A stretch of 64,000 bases of DNA from Linanthus parryae (Eukaryota; Streptophyta; Magnoliopsida; Ericales; Polemoniaceae): positions 21,301,359-21,365,358 of the forward strand of contig JALGPY010000008.1 of the NCBI GenBank assembly GCA_023055425.1. Reading direction: 5' to 3'. Positions 11,251-21,455 of this stretch are shown in pieces. A model generated the notes under the pieces. That model worked only from the letters and a program-made list of their open reading frames with translations, made no database searches and was not told the origin of the DNA. The translations under genes and the position numbers were made by a program. Every line of letters begins with the position of its first letter. Within the stretch, counting starts at the first letter, position 1.

Positions 11251-11511
11251 CTACCTCCGTTTCTTCTCTATCACACCGGTTTGACTTTTTGACTCGTATT
11301 TGGGTCACTTTGACCGGGTGATTTGGATATCCAAACGATGCGATTTTTCTGATAATTTTTTCACCGTGTTATAGATAAACTTTTACTCTACAACACCATG
11401 AAAACATTATCAAAAAATTACATCGTTTTACTACCCAAATCACCGGGTCAAAGTGACCCGGTGAATAGTGACAAAAGTCAAACCGGTGTGATAGAGAAGA
11501 AACGGAGGTAG
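11251..11511. mobile_element. Stowaway-type MITE (long hairpin), best-preserved copy
   Basis: The 261-bp element starts CTACCTCCGTTTCTTCTC and its right end is the exact complement. It is flanked by TA duplications at 11249-11250 and 11512-11513, the Tc1/mariner (Stowaway) signature. The inverted repeat extends nearly to the centre, so a transcript would fold into one long hairpin. Three decayed relatives lie at 39.6, 40.5 and 41.1 kb. Confidence 0.9.
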
Positions 11512-11811
11512 TACTAAATTTTGGTGCAAAGTAAAATTGGCGCTCCTGTTTTTAGGGGGGAAATCAAATATTTTTTTAATACTAAATTTTGGTAAAAAAA
11601 AAAACACTATACCAAATCGGCTCGCTTCATTCCATCTCAGAAAGCTCAATCTTTGAGACTCTGGTCTCGACTCAATCGGCCGTCATACAACTCAAGCTCT
11701 CTCTTCTTTCTCTTAACTCGAATTAGGGTTCCTAGTCGCCAGATTGTGTGGTTCCTGTTCTAGGGTTTTAGGTCTACAACTAACTAGATGGGTCTCTGAC
11801 TTACTTAGTGT

Positions 11812-12307
11812 TCCAAACAATATGGGGTCATGTTCAAAAGTCTCTAAACAAAAGGCGTTGTTTCTGTCCATTGTATCTTCCTGACAGTTTATCAATACGA
11901 AATGCAGCACAAGCGTTTGATGAAATGTCTGAACGAAAATAAGAGCATGTATGCATTGTTTACTAAATTGCTGGATATAACTCTCTGACCTTATGCTTTC
12001 TATATGTTCCTCTATGTGTTCATGTTCTTTTTGTTTCTGATTTTTCTTCCAAACAATATGGGTCATATTCAAAAGCCTCCAAACAAGGCGTTGTTTTTGT
12101 TCATTGTATCTTCCTGAAAGTTTATCAATACGAAATGCAGCATAAGTGTTTGATGGAATGTCTGAATGAGAATTAAGAGAATGGAAGCAATGTTTCTGTG
12201 TTTTACTAATATGCTGGATCGCCGAATTTTAAAGTACTAAATTGCTAAATATAACTCTCTGACCTTATGCTTTCATTATGTTCCTCTATTTGTTCATGTT
12301 CTTTTGT
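11812..12307 (+). repeat. Tandem duplication of a ~236-bp unit upstream of the DUF295 F-box pseudogene
   Basis: Copy A is 11812-12047 and copy B 12048-12307, both beginning TCCAAACAATATGG and ending near GTTCATGTTCTTTT. Copy B carries an extra ~25-50 bp insertion. Before Copia-1 inserted, this sequence was directly joined to the 5' side of the F-box gene, so it lies in that gene's promoter or leader. Sequence at 11620-11760 (CT-rich, with AATTAGGGTTCC) may be an upstream leader. Confidence 0.75.
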
Positions 12308-12325
12308 TCAATCGCTGACGCAATG

Positions 12326-12541
12326 TATTAGCTATTATAAGTGTTTTTATCTTTAGAGAGTATGTTTTGTCATTTCTGTAATGTAGTAGTTTGGGACTTT
12401 GTAGTATTATGCTTATCTTGGGGGACTTATGTGCAATATAGCACATAAGTATATAAGCTTTGTATTGTTCATCTTCTTCAGAAAATGAGAAATATTTTCC
12501 CTCTTTTCATTTTGAATTTCTCTTCTCTCTGAATTCCAATA
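12326..12541 (+). repeat. Copia-1 5' LTR
   Basis: 216 bp, TATTAGCT...ATTCCAATA. A TATA box (TATATAAG) lies at 12450-12457. It is directly followed by the primer binding site. Confidence 0.95.
12450..12457 (+). promoter_or_regulatory. Copia-1 LTR TATA box
   Basis: TATATAAG inside the LTR, with the same motif at 17243-17250 in the 3' LTR. It would start the genomic RNA about 30 bp downstream. Confidence 0.65.
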
Positions 12542-12553
12542 TGGTATCAGAGC
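12542..12553 (+). other. Copia-1 primer binding site (initiator Met tRNA type)
   Basis: TGGTATCAGAGC immediately after the 5' LTR, the standard plant copia primer site complementary to the 3' end of initiator methionine tRNA. Confidence 0.9.
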
Positions 12554-12650
12554 AATTCTTCGCTGTGTTTCGGTGATCTCTATCTCATCGATTCACTGCT
12601 CGTCGCTTCCAGAATCGTATCTATCAGTGTTCAATTTTTGATTTCTGGTC

Positions 12651-15600
12651 ATGTCTATCATCGATGAGTCCTCGTCTGGATCTCCGGAGTTGAGGTCGTT
12701 CAACATCAATTCTGCATCGCCGTACTTTCTCAGCCACTCTGAGTCTCCATGTATCGTTCTCGTATCACAGGTCTTGAATGGAGAAAATTATAATACCTGG
12801 AGTCGTTCAATTTTGGTCGCACTTAAAGCAAAGAACAAATTAGGGTTTATCACTGGTACTCTTCAGGAGCCAGCAATTACAGATCCGTTGCATGAGTTAT
12901 GGATTCGCTGTGATAATATGGTGATTTCCTGGCTACTTAATTCAGTTTCAAAGGATATTTCTGCAAGTATAGTGTATCATGACACTGCTCTAGCCATTTG
13001 GACAGATCTCAAAGCTAGGTACTCGCAGAAAAATTTGCCTCGCATATTTCAGTTATACACTCTTATTGCTGCTCTTCGTCAAGGAGATCTTAGTGTCACT
13101 GCCTACTTTACTAAATTGAAGTCTCTATGGGATGAATTGTCAAATTATAAGACAATTCCTAGCTGTGTATGTGGTGTTTTGAAGAATTGTAGTTGCCAAA
13201 TTGTTCACACTATAGTGAAAAGTCATGAACAGGACTGCATCTTACAGTTTTTGATGGGGCTTAATGACAATTACACTTCTGTAAGGGATCAAATTCTACT
13301 TACTGAGCCCCTACCTGATTTGTTGGCTATCTTCTCCAAAGTAGTTCAACAAGAAAGGCAATCAGAGATCACTCATCATCATGCCTCCACATCTCAGAAC
13401 ATGGCATTGTTGACACATCAGACATCTCCATCTCATGATCATCATGTAGTTGCAGCACAAGTATCTAATAACTCCTATAGGTATAACAACAAAGGAAGAC
13501 CACAATGCACACATTGTGGCTGGCCAGGACATACAAAAGAGAAGTGCTACAAATTACATGGATATCCACCTGGTTTTAAGTTCAAAAAGAACTTCAATGC
13601 TGGTTCTCAAGGTCCTCATGTTGCTCAAGGCTTTCAAGGACAGTATTCTTCACCTAATGTCACTAGAGTGAACAATGTATTTGGTTCTGCACCTCAGTCA
13701 TCTGAAGCTTCTGTACATTTTCAAGGGGGTCAGGACAGAATATCTCTCACACACAATGAGTGTGCTCAGCTTATGAAATTACTTGGAGATAAAATGCAAA
13801 TGTCTCCTACTAGCTCAGTTTCTTCTCATGGCTCATCTCAGGCTTTGGAAGGATCCACAGCTGTTTCATCTTCTATGGTAGAATCACCATTCAGTACAAG
13901 CTTTTCTGGTATGGCTGCATCTTATGTGTCTAGTGGAGTTGTCAATAATTTTGCTTTTACCTCTCTTTTATCAGATGCATCTTCCTCCACTATTTGTTCT
14001 TGGATTCTTGATAGTGGAGCTACTGATCATATGTGCTCCTCTCTTGATCAATTTCAAACTGTTACTCCTGTTTCTAATGTTCATGTTCATCTACCTAATG
14101 GAGTTTCTGTGCCTGTCACACACATAGGTACTGTGTCAATAAATCCTTACTTGACATTGTTAAATGTTCTATGTGTTCCATCTTTTAAATTCAACTTGAT
14201 ATCTATTTCCAAGTTGATCTCCTCACTCCACTGTAGTGTGCACTACTCTGAAAATGGCTGTGAGATCTATGATCATACCAGTTCAAATGTGCTGGGAAGA
14301 GGTGTTAAACAAGATGGTTTATATCTCCTTGCTTCTACTGCATCTGCTAATGCATGTAATTCCACCATCACTCCAACTCTATGGCATCATAGATTAGGTC
14401 ACTTATCTGATCAAAGTCTGCACTCTTTATTTCCTCACATAAAAGTCAGTACTTCTCCTTGTGACACTTGTCATCTTGCTAAACAAAAGAAACTATTATT
14501 TCCTGTTTCCACCTCTACCTCTCCTTGTCTCTTCCATCTCATTCACTGTGATACTTGGGGTCCTTACAAAGTCATGTCACATGGTGGTTATAGGTATTTT
14601 CTTACAATTGTTGATTACTTTAGCAGAGCCACTTGGGTGTACCTCATGAAATCTAAAACTGAAGTCAGCTCTCTTATTCCTGCTTTTTATACTCTGATTC
14701 ATACTCATTTTGGTCACTCTATCAAAAATATTAGAAGTGACAATGCTCCTGAGTATGAATTGAATGAATTCTTTGCCAAAAATGGCATCATTCACCAACA
14801 CTCTTGTGTTGAAACTCCTCAACAGAATTCTGTTGTTGAGAGAAAACATCAACACCTATTAAATGTGTCCAGAGCTCTTAGATTTCAATCTAATGTTCCC
14901 TTGTCTCTTTGGGGTGAATGTGTCTTAACTGCTGCTTACCTCATAAACAGGACTCCTTCTGTTTCTTTACAAAATAAAACCCCATATGAGCTGCTTTATA
15001 AACAAGCACCTTCTTATACTCATTTGAAGGTTTTTGGGTGTCTTTGTTATGTTTCCACCCTCTTACAAGGAAGAAATAAATTTTCTCCTAGAGCTACAAA
15101 ATGTGTATTTGTTGGTTACCCTTTTGGGGTCAAAGGCTATAAGGTGTATGACCTAGAATCTCATACAATCTCTGTGAGTAGAAATGTCATTTTCTATGAA
15201 ACTATTTTTCCCTTGTCTACTTCACACATGTTTCATCAACCAGACACTTTCATTTCTCTTCCTAATCCAGTAATTTCTCTTGACACTCCTGTTATTGACA
15301 CCAATTCCTCTAATGTTTTGTCTGATGATATGCCTTCTAAGTCTCCTGTGATCTCTCCTACTTCTGAGGCAACTCATCCTGTGTCAGTTCCTTCAATTAG
15401 ACACTCCACTAGGCCTAGACACCTCCCATCTTATTTGCAGGACTATCAATTAACCAAGAAGACTTGTCACACAGTCAGCAGCACATGTCATGATTTGGCT
15501 ACTTATTTGACATATGACAATATTTCTGCTGAACACAAAGCTTTTATAAGTGCTTCCTCATCTGTGATTGAACCAAAGCCATATAAAGAAGCTGTGTCTT

Positions 15601-17111
15601 CTCCTCATTGGGAGGCTGCTATGCAGCAAGAGTTGCAGGCTCTCATGCATAATAAAACTTGGCATTTTGAGTATCTGCCCTCAGGTCAGTCTGCTATTGG
15701 TTGTAAGTGGATTTATAAGGTGAAACATCATTCTGATGGGAGTATTGAGAGGTATAAAGCCAGGTTAGTGGCTAAGGGTTACACCCAAACTGAAGGTCTA
15801 GATTATTTTGACACCTTTTCTCCAGTGGCAAAATTGGCAACTGTAAAATGTGTGCTGGCTGTGGCTGCTGTAAAAAATTGGCATCTATTGCAACTTGATA
15901 TCAATAATGCCTTCCTTAATGGAGATTTGCATGAAGATGTTTATATGGATGTGCCTCCTGGAGTCACTCCTCCTTCTCCAAATATGGTCTGTAAGTTGGA
16001 TAAATCTCTATATGGTTTGAAGCAAGCTTCTAGACAGTGGTTTGAGAAGTTCTCTTCTACACTTGCTTCTTTGGGGTTTCTGCAATCTAAAGCTGATTAC
16101 ACACTCTTCACTCTCCACCAAGACTCCTCTTTTGCTGCTCTTCTAGTCTATGTTGATGATATTGTGCTCACTGGAAACAGCATTTCTTTCTTGGAAACTT
16201 TGAAGTTGCAGCTTCAACAACATTTCAATCTTAAGGACCTAGGGTCTCTCCATTTCTTTTTGGGGTTTGAGGTCTACAGAACTGCTGATGGTATCTCTCT
16301 TAGTCAAAGAAAATTTGCTCTTGACATACTCAAAGATACTGGTTTTTTGGGATCTAAACCTGCTTCCACTCCCATGGATCCAAATTGCAAACTTGGTGCA
16401 GATTCAGGTGAAGCTTTGTGTGATCTCACTGCTACTTCCTACAGAAAGCTCATTGGGAGACTGCTTTATTTGTGTAATACCAGACCTGACATTACATATG
16501 TTGTTCATAGGCTCAGCCAATATGTGTCAGCTCCCAGAAGTACTCATCTAGATGCAGCTCATAGAGTTCTGAGGTATCTCAAATGCACTCCTGGTCAGGG
16601 TGTTTATTTTTCAAAGTTTTCCTCCCTTTCTCTCAAAGCTTTCTCAGATTCAGATTGGGCTAGCTGCCCAGATACTAGAAGGTCCACAACTGGTTATTTG
16701 ATTTATCTTGGAGATTCTTTAATCTCATGGAGGTCCAAGAAGCAAGAGATTGTCTCCAGAAGTTCTGCAGAAGCAGAATATAGAAGTATGGCATCTACTT
16801 CTTGTGAACTCAAATGGCTGGAGTTTATTCTTCAAGATCTTCAGGTTGTTTCTTCTGCTACTCCAGTTCTCTATTGTGATAGCAATTCTGCTATTCACAT
16901 AGCTACAAACCCAGTTTTTCATGACAGAACCAAGCACATTGAGCTTGACTGTCATTTGATCAGAGACAAGGTGATTGCAGGCCAGTTGAAGCTCCTTCAT
17001 GTGAGTTCTAAGCATCAGCTGGCTGACATTTTGACCAAACCTCTTTCTCCTGCTACTTTTCAGTTTTTGCTTCCTAAGTTGGGAGTAAACAATGTTTACT
17101 CTCCAACTTAA
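12651..17111 (+). CDS. Copia-1 gag-pol polyprotein
   Basis: A single 1486-codon frame from an ATG about 100 bp after the primer site. Order: gag (NGENYNTWSRSI near residue 45); CCHC zinc knuckle CTHCGWPGHTKEKC near residue 285; aspartic protease WILDSGATDHM near 450. Then come the integrase zinc region LWHHRLGHLS near 577 and CDTCHLAKQ, and the integrase core with HCDTWGP, RSDNAPE and VVERKH between about 630 and 730. Reverse transcriptase follows, with YKARLVAKGY near 1036 and YVDDIVLTG near 1167. RNase H has SDSDWASCPDTRRSTTGY near 1331, SSAEAEYRSM and YCDSNSAIHIA. It packages, copies and integrates the element RNA. All catalytic motifs are intact, with no frameshift. Confidence 0.97.
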   Translation: MSIIDESSSGSPELRSFNINSASPYFLSHSESPCIVLVSQVLNGENYNTWSRSILVALKAKNKLGFITGTLQEPAITDPLHELWIRCDNMVISWLLNSVSKDISASIVYHDTALAIWTDLKARYSQKNLPRIFQLYTLIAALRQGDLSVTAYFTKLKSLWDELSNYKTIPSCVCGVLKNCSCQIVHTIVKSHEQDCILQFLMGLNDNYTSVRDQILLTEPLPDLLAIFSKVVQQERQSEITHHHASTSQNMALLTHQTSPSHDHHVVAAQVSNNSYRYNNKGRPQCTHCGWPGHTKEKCYKLHGYPPGFKFKKNFNAGSQGPHVAQGFQGQYSSPNVTRVNNVFGSAPQSSEASVHFQGGQDRISLTHNECAQLMKLLGDKMQMSPTSSVSSHGSSQALEGSTAVSSSMVESPFSTSFSGMAASYVSSGVVNNFAFTSLLSDASSSTICSWILDSGATDHMCSSLDQFQTVTPVSNVHVHLPNGVSVPVTHIGTVSINPYLTLLNVLCVPSFKFNLISISKLISSLHCSVHYSENGCEIYDHTSSNVLGRGVKQDGLYLLASTASANACNSTITPTLWHHRLGHLSDQSLHSLFPHIKVSTSPCDTCHLAKQKKLLFPVSTSTSPCLFHLIHCDTWGPYKVMSHGGYRYFLTIVDYFSRATWVYLMKSKTEVSSLIPAFYTLIHTHFGHSIKNIRSDNAPEYELNEFFAKNGIIHQHSCVETPQQNSVVERKHQHLLNVSRALRFQSNVPLSLWGECVLTAAYLINRTPSVSLQNKTPYELLYKQAPSYTHLKVFGCLCYVSTLLQGRNKFSPRATKCVFVGYPFGVKGYKVYDLESHTISVSRNVIFYETIFPLSTSHMFHQPDTFISLPNPVISLDTPVIDTNSSNVLSDDMPSKSPVISPTSEATHPVSVPSIRHSTRPRHLPSYLQDYQLTKKTCHTVSSTCHDLATYLTYDNISAEHKAFISASSSVIEPKPYKEAVSSPHWEAAMQQELQALMHNKTWHFEYLPSGQSAIGCKWIYKVKHHSDGSIERYKARLVAKGYTQTEGLDYFDTFSPVAKLATVKCVLAVAAVKNWHLLQLDINNAFLNGDLHEDVYMDVPPGVTPPSPNMVCKLDKSLYGLKQASRQWFEKFSSTLASLGFLQSKADYTLFTLHQDSSFAALLVYVDDIVLTGNSISFLETLKLQLQQHFNLKDLGSLHFFLGFEVYRTADGISLSQRKFALDILKDTGFLGSKPASTPMDPNCKLGADSGEALCDLTATSYRKLIGRLLYLCNTRPDITYVVHRLSQYVSAPRSTHLDAAHRVLRYLKCTPGQGVYFSKFSSLSLKAFSDSDWASCPDTRRSTTGYLIYLGDSLISWRSKKQEIVSRSSAEAEYRSMASTSCELKWLEFILQDLQVVSSATPVLYCDSNSAIHIATNPVFHDRTKHIELDCHLIRDKVIAGQLKLLHVSSKHQLADILTKPLSPATFQFLLPKLGVNNVYSPT

Positions 17112-17118
17112 GGGGGCC

Positions 17119-17334
17119 TATTAGCTATTATAAGTGTTTTTATCTTTAGAGGGTATGTTTTGTCATTTCTGTAATGTAGTAGTTTGGGACTTTGTAGTAT
17201 TATGCCTATCTTGGGGGACTTATGTGCAATATAGCACATAAGTATATAAGCTTTGTATTGTTCATCTTCTTCAGAAAATGAGAAATATTTTCCCTCTTTT
17301 CATTTTGAATTTCTCTTCTCTCTGAATTCCAATA
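17119..17334 (+). repeat. Copia-1 3' LTR
   Basis: 216 bp, matching the 5' LTR except for two substitutions. Its promoter points toward the F-box pseudogene, whose ATG is 58 bp past the LTR end. Confidence 0.95.
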
Positions 17335-17392
17335 CAATGCAATAATATGATTGCCATATTGCAATCCATAGTCGTAGGTGGCGGCTGTGGTG

Positions 17393-18558
17393 ATGGATTG
17401 GGCTGAGCTTCATCCGGATCTATTGTCGACGATTGCCAAGAAGCTGAACCTGTACGAAGACTTCACCGCATTCGGCGGAGTTTGCAGGTCATGGCGATCG
17501 GTGGCGGCCGTCAAGAACAACTTCTGTCCTGTCCAGGTTCCATGGCTCCTCTTCCCCCCGCTGGAGGACGACGGCGACGTCAACGATTCGCGCGACTTCT
17601 ACAGCCTTACAAAGGGAGGAATGGTTCACAAAGTCCACCTCCCCGAAGCCAGAGGCAAGAAGAAGATGCTCAGTTCTCTTGGTTGGCTCATAACCATTGA
17701 CAGAGACGGCGGCAACATGGAGCTCTTGCATCCTTTCTCCCGGGCCCGCATTCCCGTCCCCAGCGTCCGTGAATATGAGCGCTTCCATATACTGGGGAAA
17801 GCAGCCTTGTCGGCTAGCCCTTCCGATACCGACGACTATGCTTTGATGATAGTGAGTGGAAGACTCTTGGCATACTGGAAACCCGGAAACACTGCCTGGG
17901 TTACCATGGAGAAGGGCTAGTTTGCATTCCACGGCCTGGTCTACCATTGCGGTCAATTTTACACCACCAATCATCGAGGAGAGATCTTTTCAATAGACAT
18001 CAACGGCCCCAATCCATCCACCACTGCCAATCTAGTCGGAACCATACTAGTGAAGTAATCGCTGGTCAGAACGGCTTCTACTTGGCAGAATCTGGCGGCC
18101 ATTTACTCGCTGTCGTCAAGAAATTACTCCACGACTATGACCAGCGCTCGGATCCAGTTGCTCCCAATCACCACCACGAGATTGATGACTGCATACTCAT
18201 AAACAAGCCAATCTACAACTATATGATCACCACTTTTCAGGTGTACAGGTTTCACTCAAGCAATAATAAGTGGCATCTGATGAATGATTTGGGAGGAAGG
18301 TCACTCTTTCGAAGCCAGCAGCGTTGTCCGGTCTCTGTCCCTTGTGGTGATGATGTTGGTGCCGCTATTAGAGCTGATTGCATCTACTTTACTGACACCA
18401 CTACCAGCTTTTGTATCCGCAAGGACGATATAGGCCGCAGAGGAGTAGACATGGCAGTCTACAGCTTGAAAGAACAGAGGGCGGATACTCTCTACCAAGG
18501 CGGCACCAAAGGTCGTTGCTTCGTCTGCCCGCCTGTTTGGGTCATCCCTTCCTTCTAA
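17393..18558 (+). pseudogene. F-box protein with DUF295-like C-terminus, broken
   Basis: The frame from ATG 17393 encodes an F-box (DWAELHPDLLSTIAKKLN then GGVCRSWRSVA), which in intact proteins binds SKP1 in SCF ubiquitin ligases. A DUF295-like beta-rich region follows (LGWLITIDRDGG, HPFSRARIPVP, YALMIVSGRLLAYWKPG). A TAG at 17918-17920 stops it after 175 residues. The same frame then continues the family pattern (FAFHGLVYHCGQFY) to about 18050, where a frameshift occurs. The rest (FYLAESGGHLLAVVK, FQVYRFHSSNNKWHLMNDLG, ADCIYFTDTT) reads in another frame to a stop at 18558. One nonsense plus one frameshift make it a pseudogene, unless the breaks are assembly errors. Family genes are usually intronless and of this length. 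Confidence 0.85.
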
Positions 18559-20101
18559 ATATACAATATTCATGTATGTGTGTCTGCTTGCCTGCCGTCT
18601 CAAAGTCCAGTTTTTGGGGAGCGATGAACATGTTACGTTTTTTATTTGCTTTCTCTGAACCTAAAAGGATAGTAAGGAAAACTGGAACACACTGCATTGA
18701 GCTTGAGTCATGTTTAACCCCTCATTTAACAAGGAAATATCATGTGGAATTGCGGAGAATCTCATGTTTTACCTCTCAGGTTCGCTAAGGGAGCAATGTG
18801 AACTTCAAAGCTTATTGATTAACTGCTGTAATAGCCAAATTCTAATTTTGGTGCATAATGAATACAGCCCAAGTCGGAGGCGGTCTCCGTCAGGTATGCT
18901 TTTAGGATTTTTCTTATTTTACTGATACGATGGTGCCCTCTTGAGCAGTATCTGGTAACTTCAATTTTGAAGTTGGAGTATTAGTCAAGGCTCTGCCTTT
19001 TTGCCTAATATATTCGGTTTTTGTGCTTTTGAGTGCTAAATTAGGTTGCTTGAGTTGCTTTTAATGGTGAATCTACATGGCATCATGCGTAGTGCGCTTC
19101 TGGTTGTTATGGCCTATTGTGTGTCAACAGTGTGTTCTCAACTCGATAGCTTTATGCGTCCATGAACAGAACAGAATGGAACATTGTTCCCATTTATGTC
19201 GTACACCTGGGCACATAAAACTGTTAGGTAAAGAACAGACGATATATCTGCTGCAAATACTGATATAAGAGTGATGGGGAATTTAAGGCCAAGATTTTAC
19301 TAAGGTTTAGGTGGATGATGTTAATTGACCGGCCGCTTTGGTCCTGCAGTTGGTCTTATCTCCCTTTAACCCTTTTCGGCTCTCTAGAAACAATCTTTTG
19401 ATTTTGTCATTAGCTTTGTTGAGCCCGATTGCAGGTATGAGACATTGTTTTAAGAATTTAAATGCATTTCATAGTTTGTGATTTCGCAGCCTGGCATTTT
19501 TTTTAAACTCTCGAGTATGCAGTTTTTTTGGCTGAAATGCTCACAGTTTATGCTGTTTTAATTTGAATTGACTTGAATTTTCTGGCAACAAATGTAGAGT
19601 CTGCATAAGTGTGACCTCCATATTTGGTTCTCTTGTTCCTTATTAGTGCTCATTTTCCTAAAATTGTGAACTCTTCTGAAAGTTATTTGAAATTATAATA
19701 AAAATATAGTACAAACATCTTTCTCTTTACTTTTTCCTATTTAAGCAGTTATATCTTTCGACAGTTTTGAGCAATTTGAAATTGTGAACTCTCGTAGCAA
19801 ATAACTGGACTACTTTGATCTTTATCCCATTATAGAGAAAGTTGAGAATGTACAATGTGACTTGGAGAGACGAGATCATACTGGACTAGCAGTAGGCAAT
19901 GCATCAGTCATCATATGCAGCGTTAGTGCCGGCGAGAAGGAATTACTTGATAAGTAGGTAAAAGAATTGACTTTAGATATATGTGTGGACATACATTTTC
20001 TAGCGAGCAACAGATGGCTATAATTAAATTTTGTTGGATCTTCTGTAAAGATTGTATTAGTTCTGATCTGTTATACTTCACAATCTCTGAATCTTGGGAG
20101 A
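18559..20101. other. 3' flank of the F-box pseudogene; no gene recognised
   Basis: AT-rich, non-repetitive sequence with only short chance open frames. It may include the 3' UTR and decayed gene sequence. No transposon signatures seen. Confidence 0.5.
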
Positions 20102-20850
20102 TTAGGATCCTCTCCAGCCCAATATCTCGTCCAGCCATCCAGCCGCCTCACGTAGACCGTTCAAATATTTCACTGGTTGAGATGATTAAAATCTGTAACA
20201 TAACCGGTGCTACTGACCACACATGATCACCCATCGCCGTCCACCGAAATCCTCCAGAAAACCACCAAGTATAGAATTTAACACCGTGCTAGCTAATGTT
20301 CTTCTCTCAAACCAAAATATTGGATTGAAATTGAAAAAAAAAAATGTATGAACGCCTTTGGAACTGATTCAATGTATTTCGAGCAAGAAAGTTCAAATCA
20401 AATAATTTTATTTTGTCTCAGAGGTATAGACGACTAATTGGGGAAATCAATTAGGTTTTCCCATGATGAAACCAAGTACATTTCGTCTGAGATGACCGTC
20501 GTTTATTCCATGATTTGTTCGAATTGATTTCCTCTCCATCGATGTTGATGTTTAGTGCAGAGCAAGTGGGAGATAGAAGTGGAAGAAAGGGTACAAGATC
20601 GTGTGAGCCAGGGTTGAATGTTGCTGGGCTTGTGCTTGGGGAGAGACAATGGGCATTGGCAGAGAGATAAGAATGAATCGTGGGTGCAGAGACTGATTGC
20701 AGATAGAGAATGGGGGAGAGGGAGATCATGTGTGGTCAGAAACACTAACTATGCTATAGATTATAAACATCTCAACCAGTGAAATATTTGGACGGTCTAG
20801 ATGAGGGGGCTGGATGACGAGACGAGATATTGGGCTAGAGAGGATCCTAA
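20102..20850. mobile_element. TIR element with long (~83-105 bp) inverted ends, possibly MULE-like
   Basis: 20102-20184 starting TTAGGATCCTCTCC and 20768-20850 ending GGATCCTAA are inverted copies, about 88% identical; similarity continues inward for about 20 bp. The 580-bp interior has no transposase. Long TIRs suggest a Mutator-like non-autonomous element. I found no matching 9-bp target duplication, so the family call is tentative. Confidence 0.65.
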
Positions 20851-21007
20851 CCCCAATTTGAAACCCATTTGGAGGTGCTGTAACACTCGTCCAGATCCAA
20901 AACTAACTCACTCTCTCCCTCTGTCTCTCTATCTCTCTCTCCCTCTTCTTCACTCAGTACACCACACCTACATCCATCGATCGGATCTCAGTGAAGAAGA
21001 ACAATTG

Positions 21008-21295
21008 ATGGTGTCGGAACAGGGAGAGGGCTGGGGAGGTGGAAGCTCAAAGCCGCCATCAGTTGCTGCAGAGCCGAATAATGCACTCTCGGATCTTTCA
21101 ATCTCCGCCGTCGGTTCTGGAATCCATCTCCACTGCCGCCGCCGGGAACCATATCACAGCGCCGACAAGTTCCGACTGTGTGACGGTCAGATTCTGGCCG
21201 CGAAGACGACGAACTCTTCCTCAGCGGTAAATCTGGCGAAGGCGCTTGCGGCGGAGCGCATTCCACGGACAACGGGCCGGCGATGGATCAAGTGA
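21008..21295 (+). CDS. Hypothetical 95-codon frame, possible first-exon fragment
   Basis: An ATG frame in a GC-rich patch directly after a CT-rich leader (20900-20960), an arrangement typical of plant 5' UTR plus first exon. The product (MVSEQGEGWGGGSSKPPS...) is serine/glycine-rich and matches no family I recognise. Its right end runs into a transposon end. It could be a captured gene fragment or chance. Confidence 0.25.
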   Translation: MVSEQGEGWGGGSSKPPSVAAEPNNALSDLSISAVGSGIHLHCRRREPYHSADKFRLCDGQILAAKTTNSSSAVNLAKALAAERIPRTTGRRWIK

Positions 21296-21299
21296 TGTA

Positions 21300-21455
21300 C
21301 GGGTCATGGGTCGCCCAACGGGTTTACGGTTCTGGTCCGGTTCTGCCTCTTTTGGGTTTGGGTTTCACGGTCCGGTTCTGCTTGGGTCACAAATTAACCG
21401 GGTCTGTCTTGGGTCCGGTCCGGGTCTACCTAGACCCGACCCATTGACAGCCCTA
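21300..21455. mobile_element. Fragment of an hAT-like MITE (right end only)
   Basis: GGGTC/CCGGTTC-rich sequence ending ACCCATTGACAGCCCTA, a common plant hAT right terminus. The matching left end is absent. Confidence 0.45.

Larger units (their letters stand above)
12326..17334 (+). mobile_element. Copia-1: complete young Ty1-copia retrotransposon
   Basis: Two 216-bp LTRs with only two differences, a methionine-tRNA primer site, one uninterrupted gag-pol frame, a purine tract (AAGGGGGCC) before the 3' LTR, and a 5-bp CAATG duplication at 12321-12325 and 17335-17339. Everything needed for autonomous transposition is visible. LTR ends are TATTAG...CCAATA instead of the usual TG...CA. The low LTR divergence (about 0.9%) indicates recent insertion. 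Confidence 0.97.

Noticed and set aside
20451..20745. Minus-strand frames of 80-92 codons
   Set aside because: They lie inside a TIR element, overlap each other in different frames, and have no motif.
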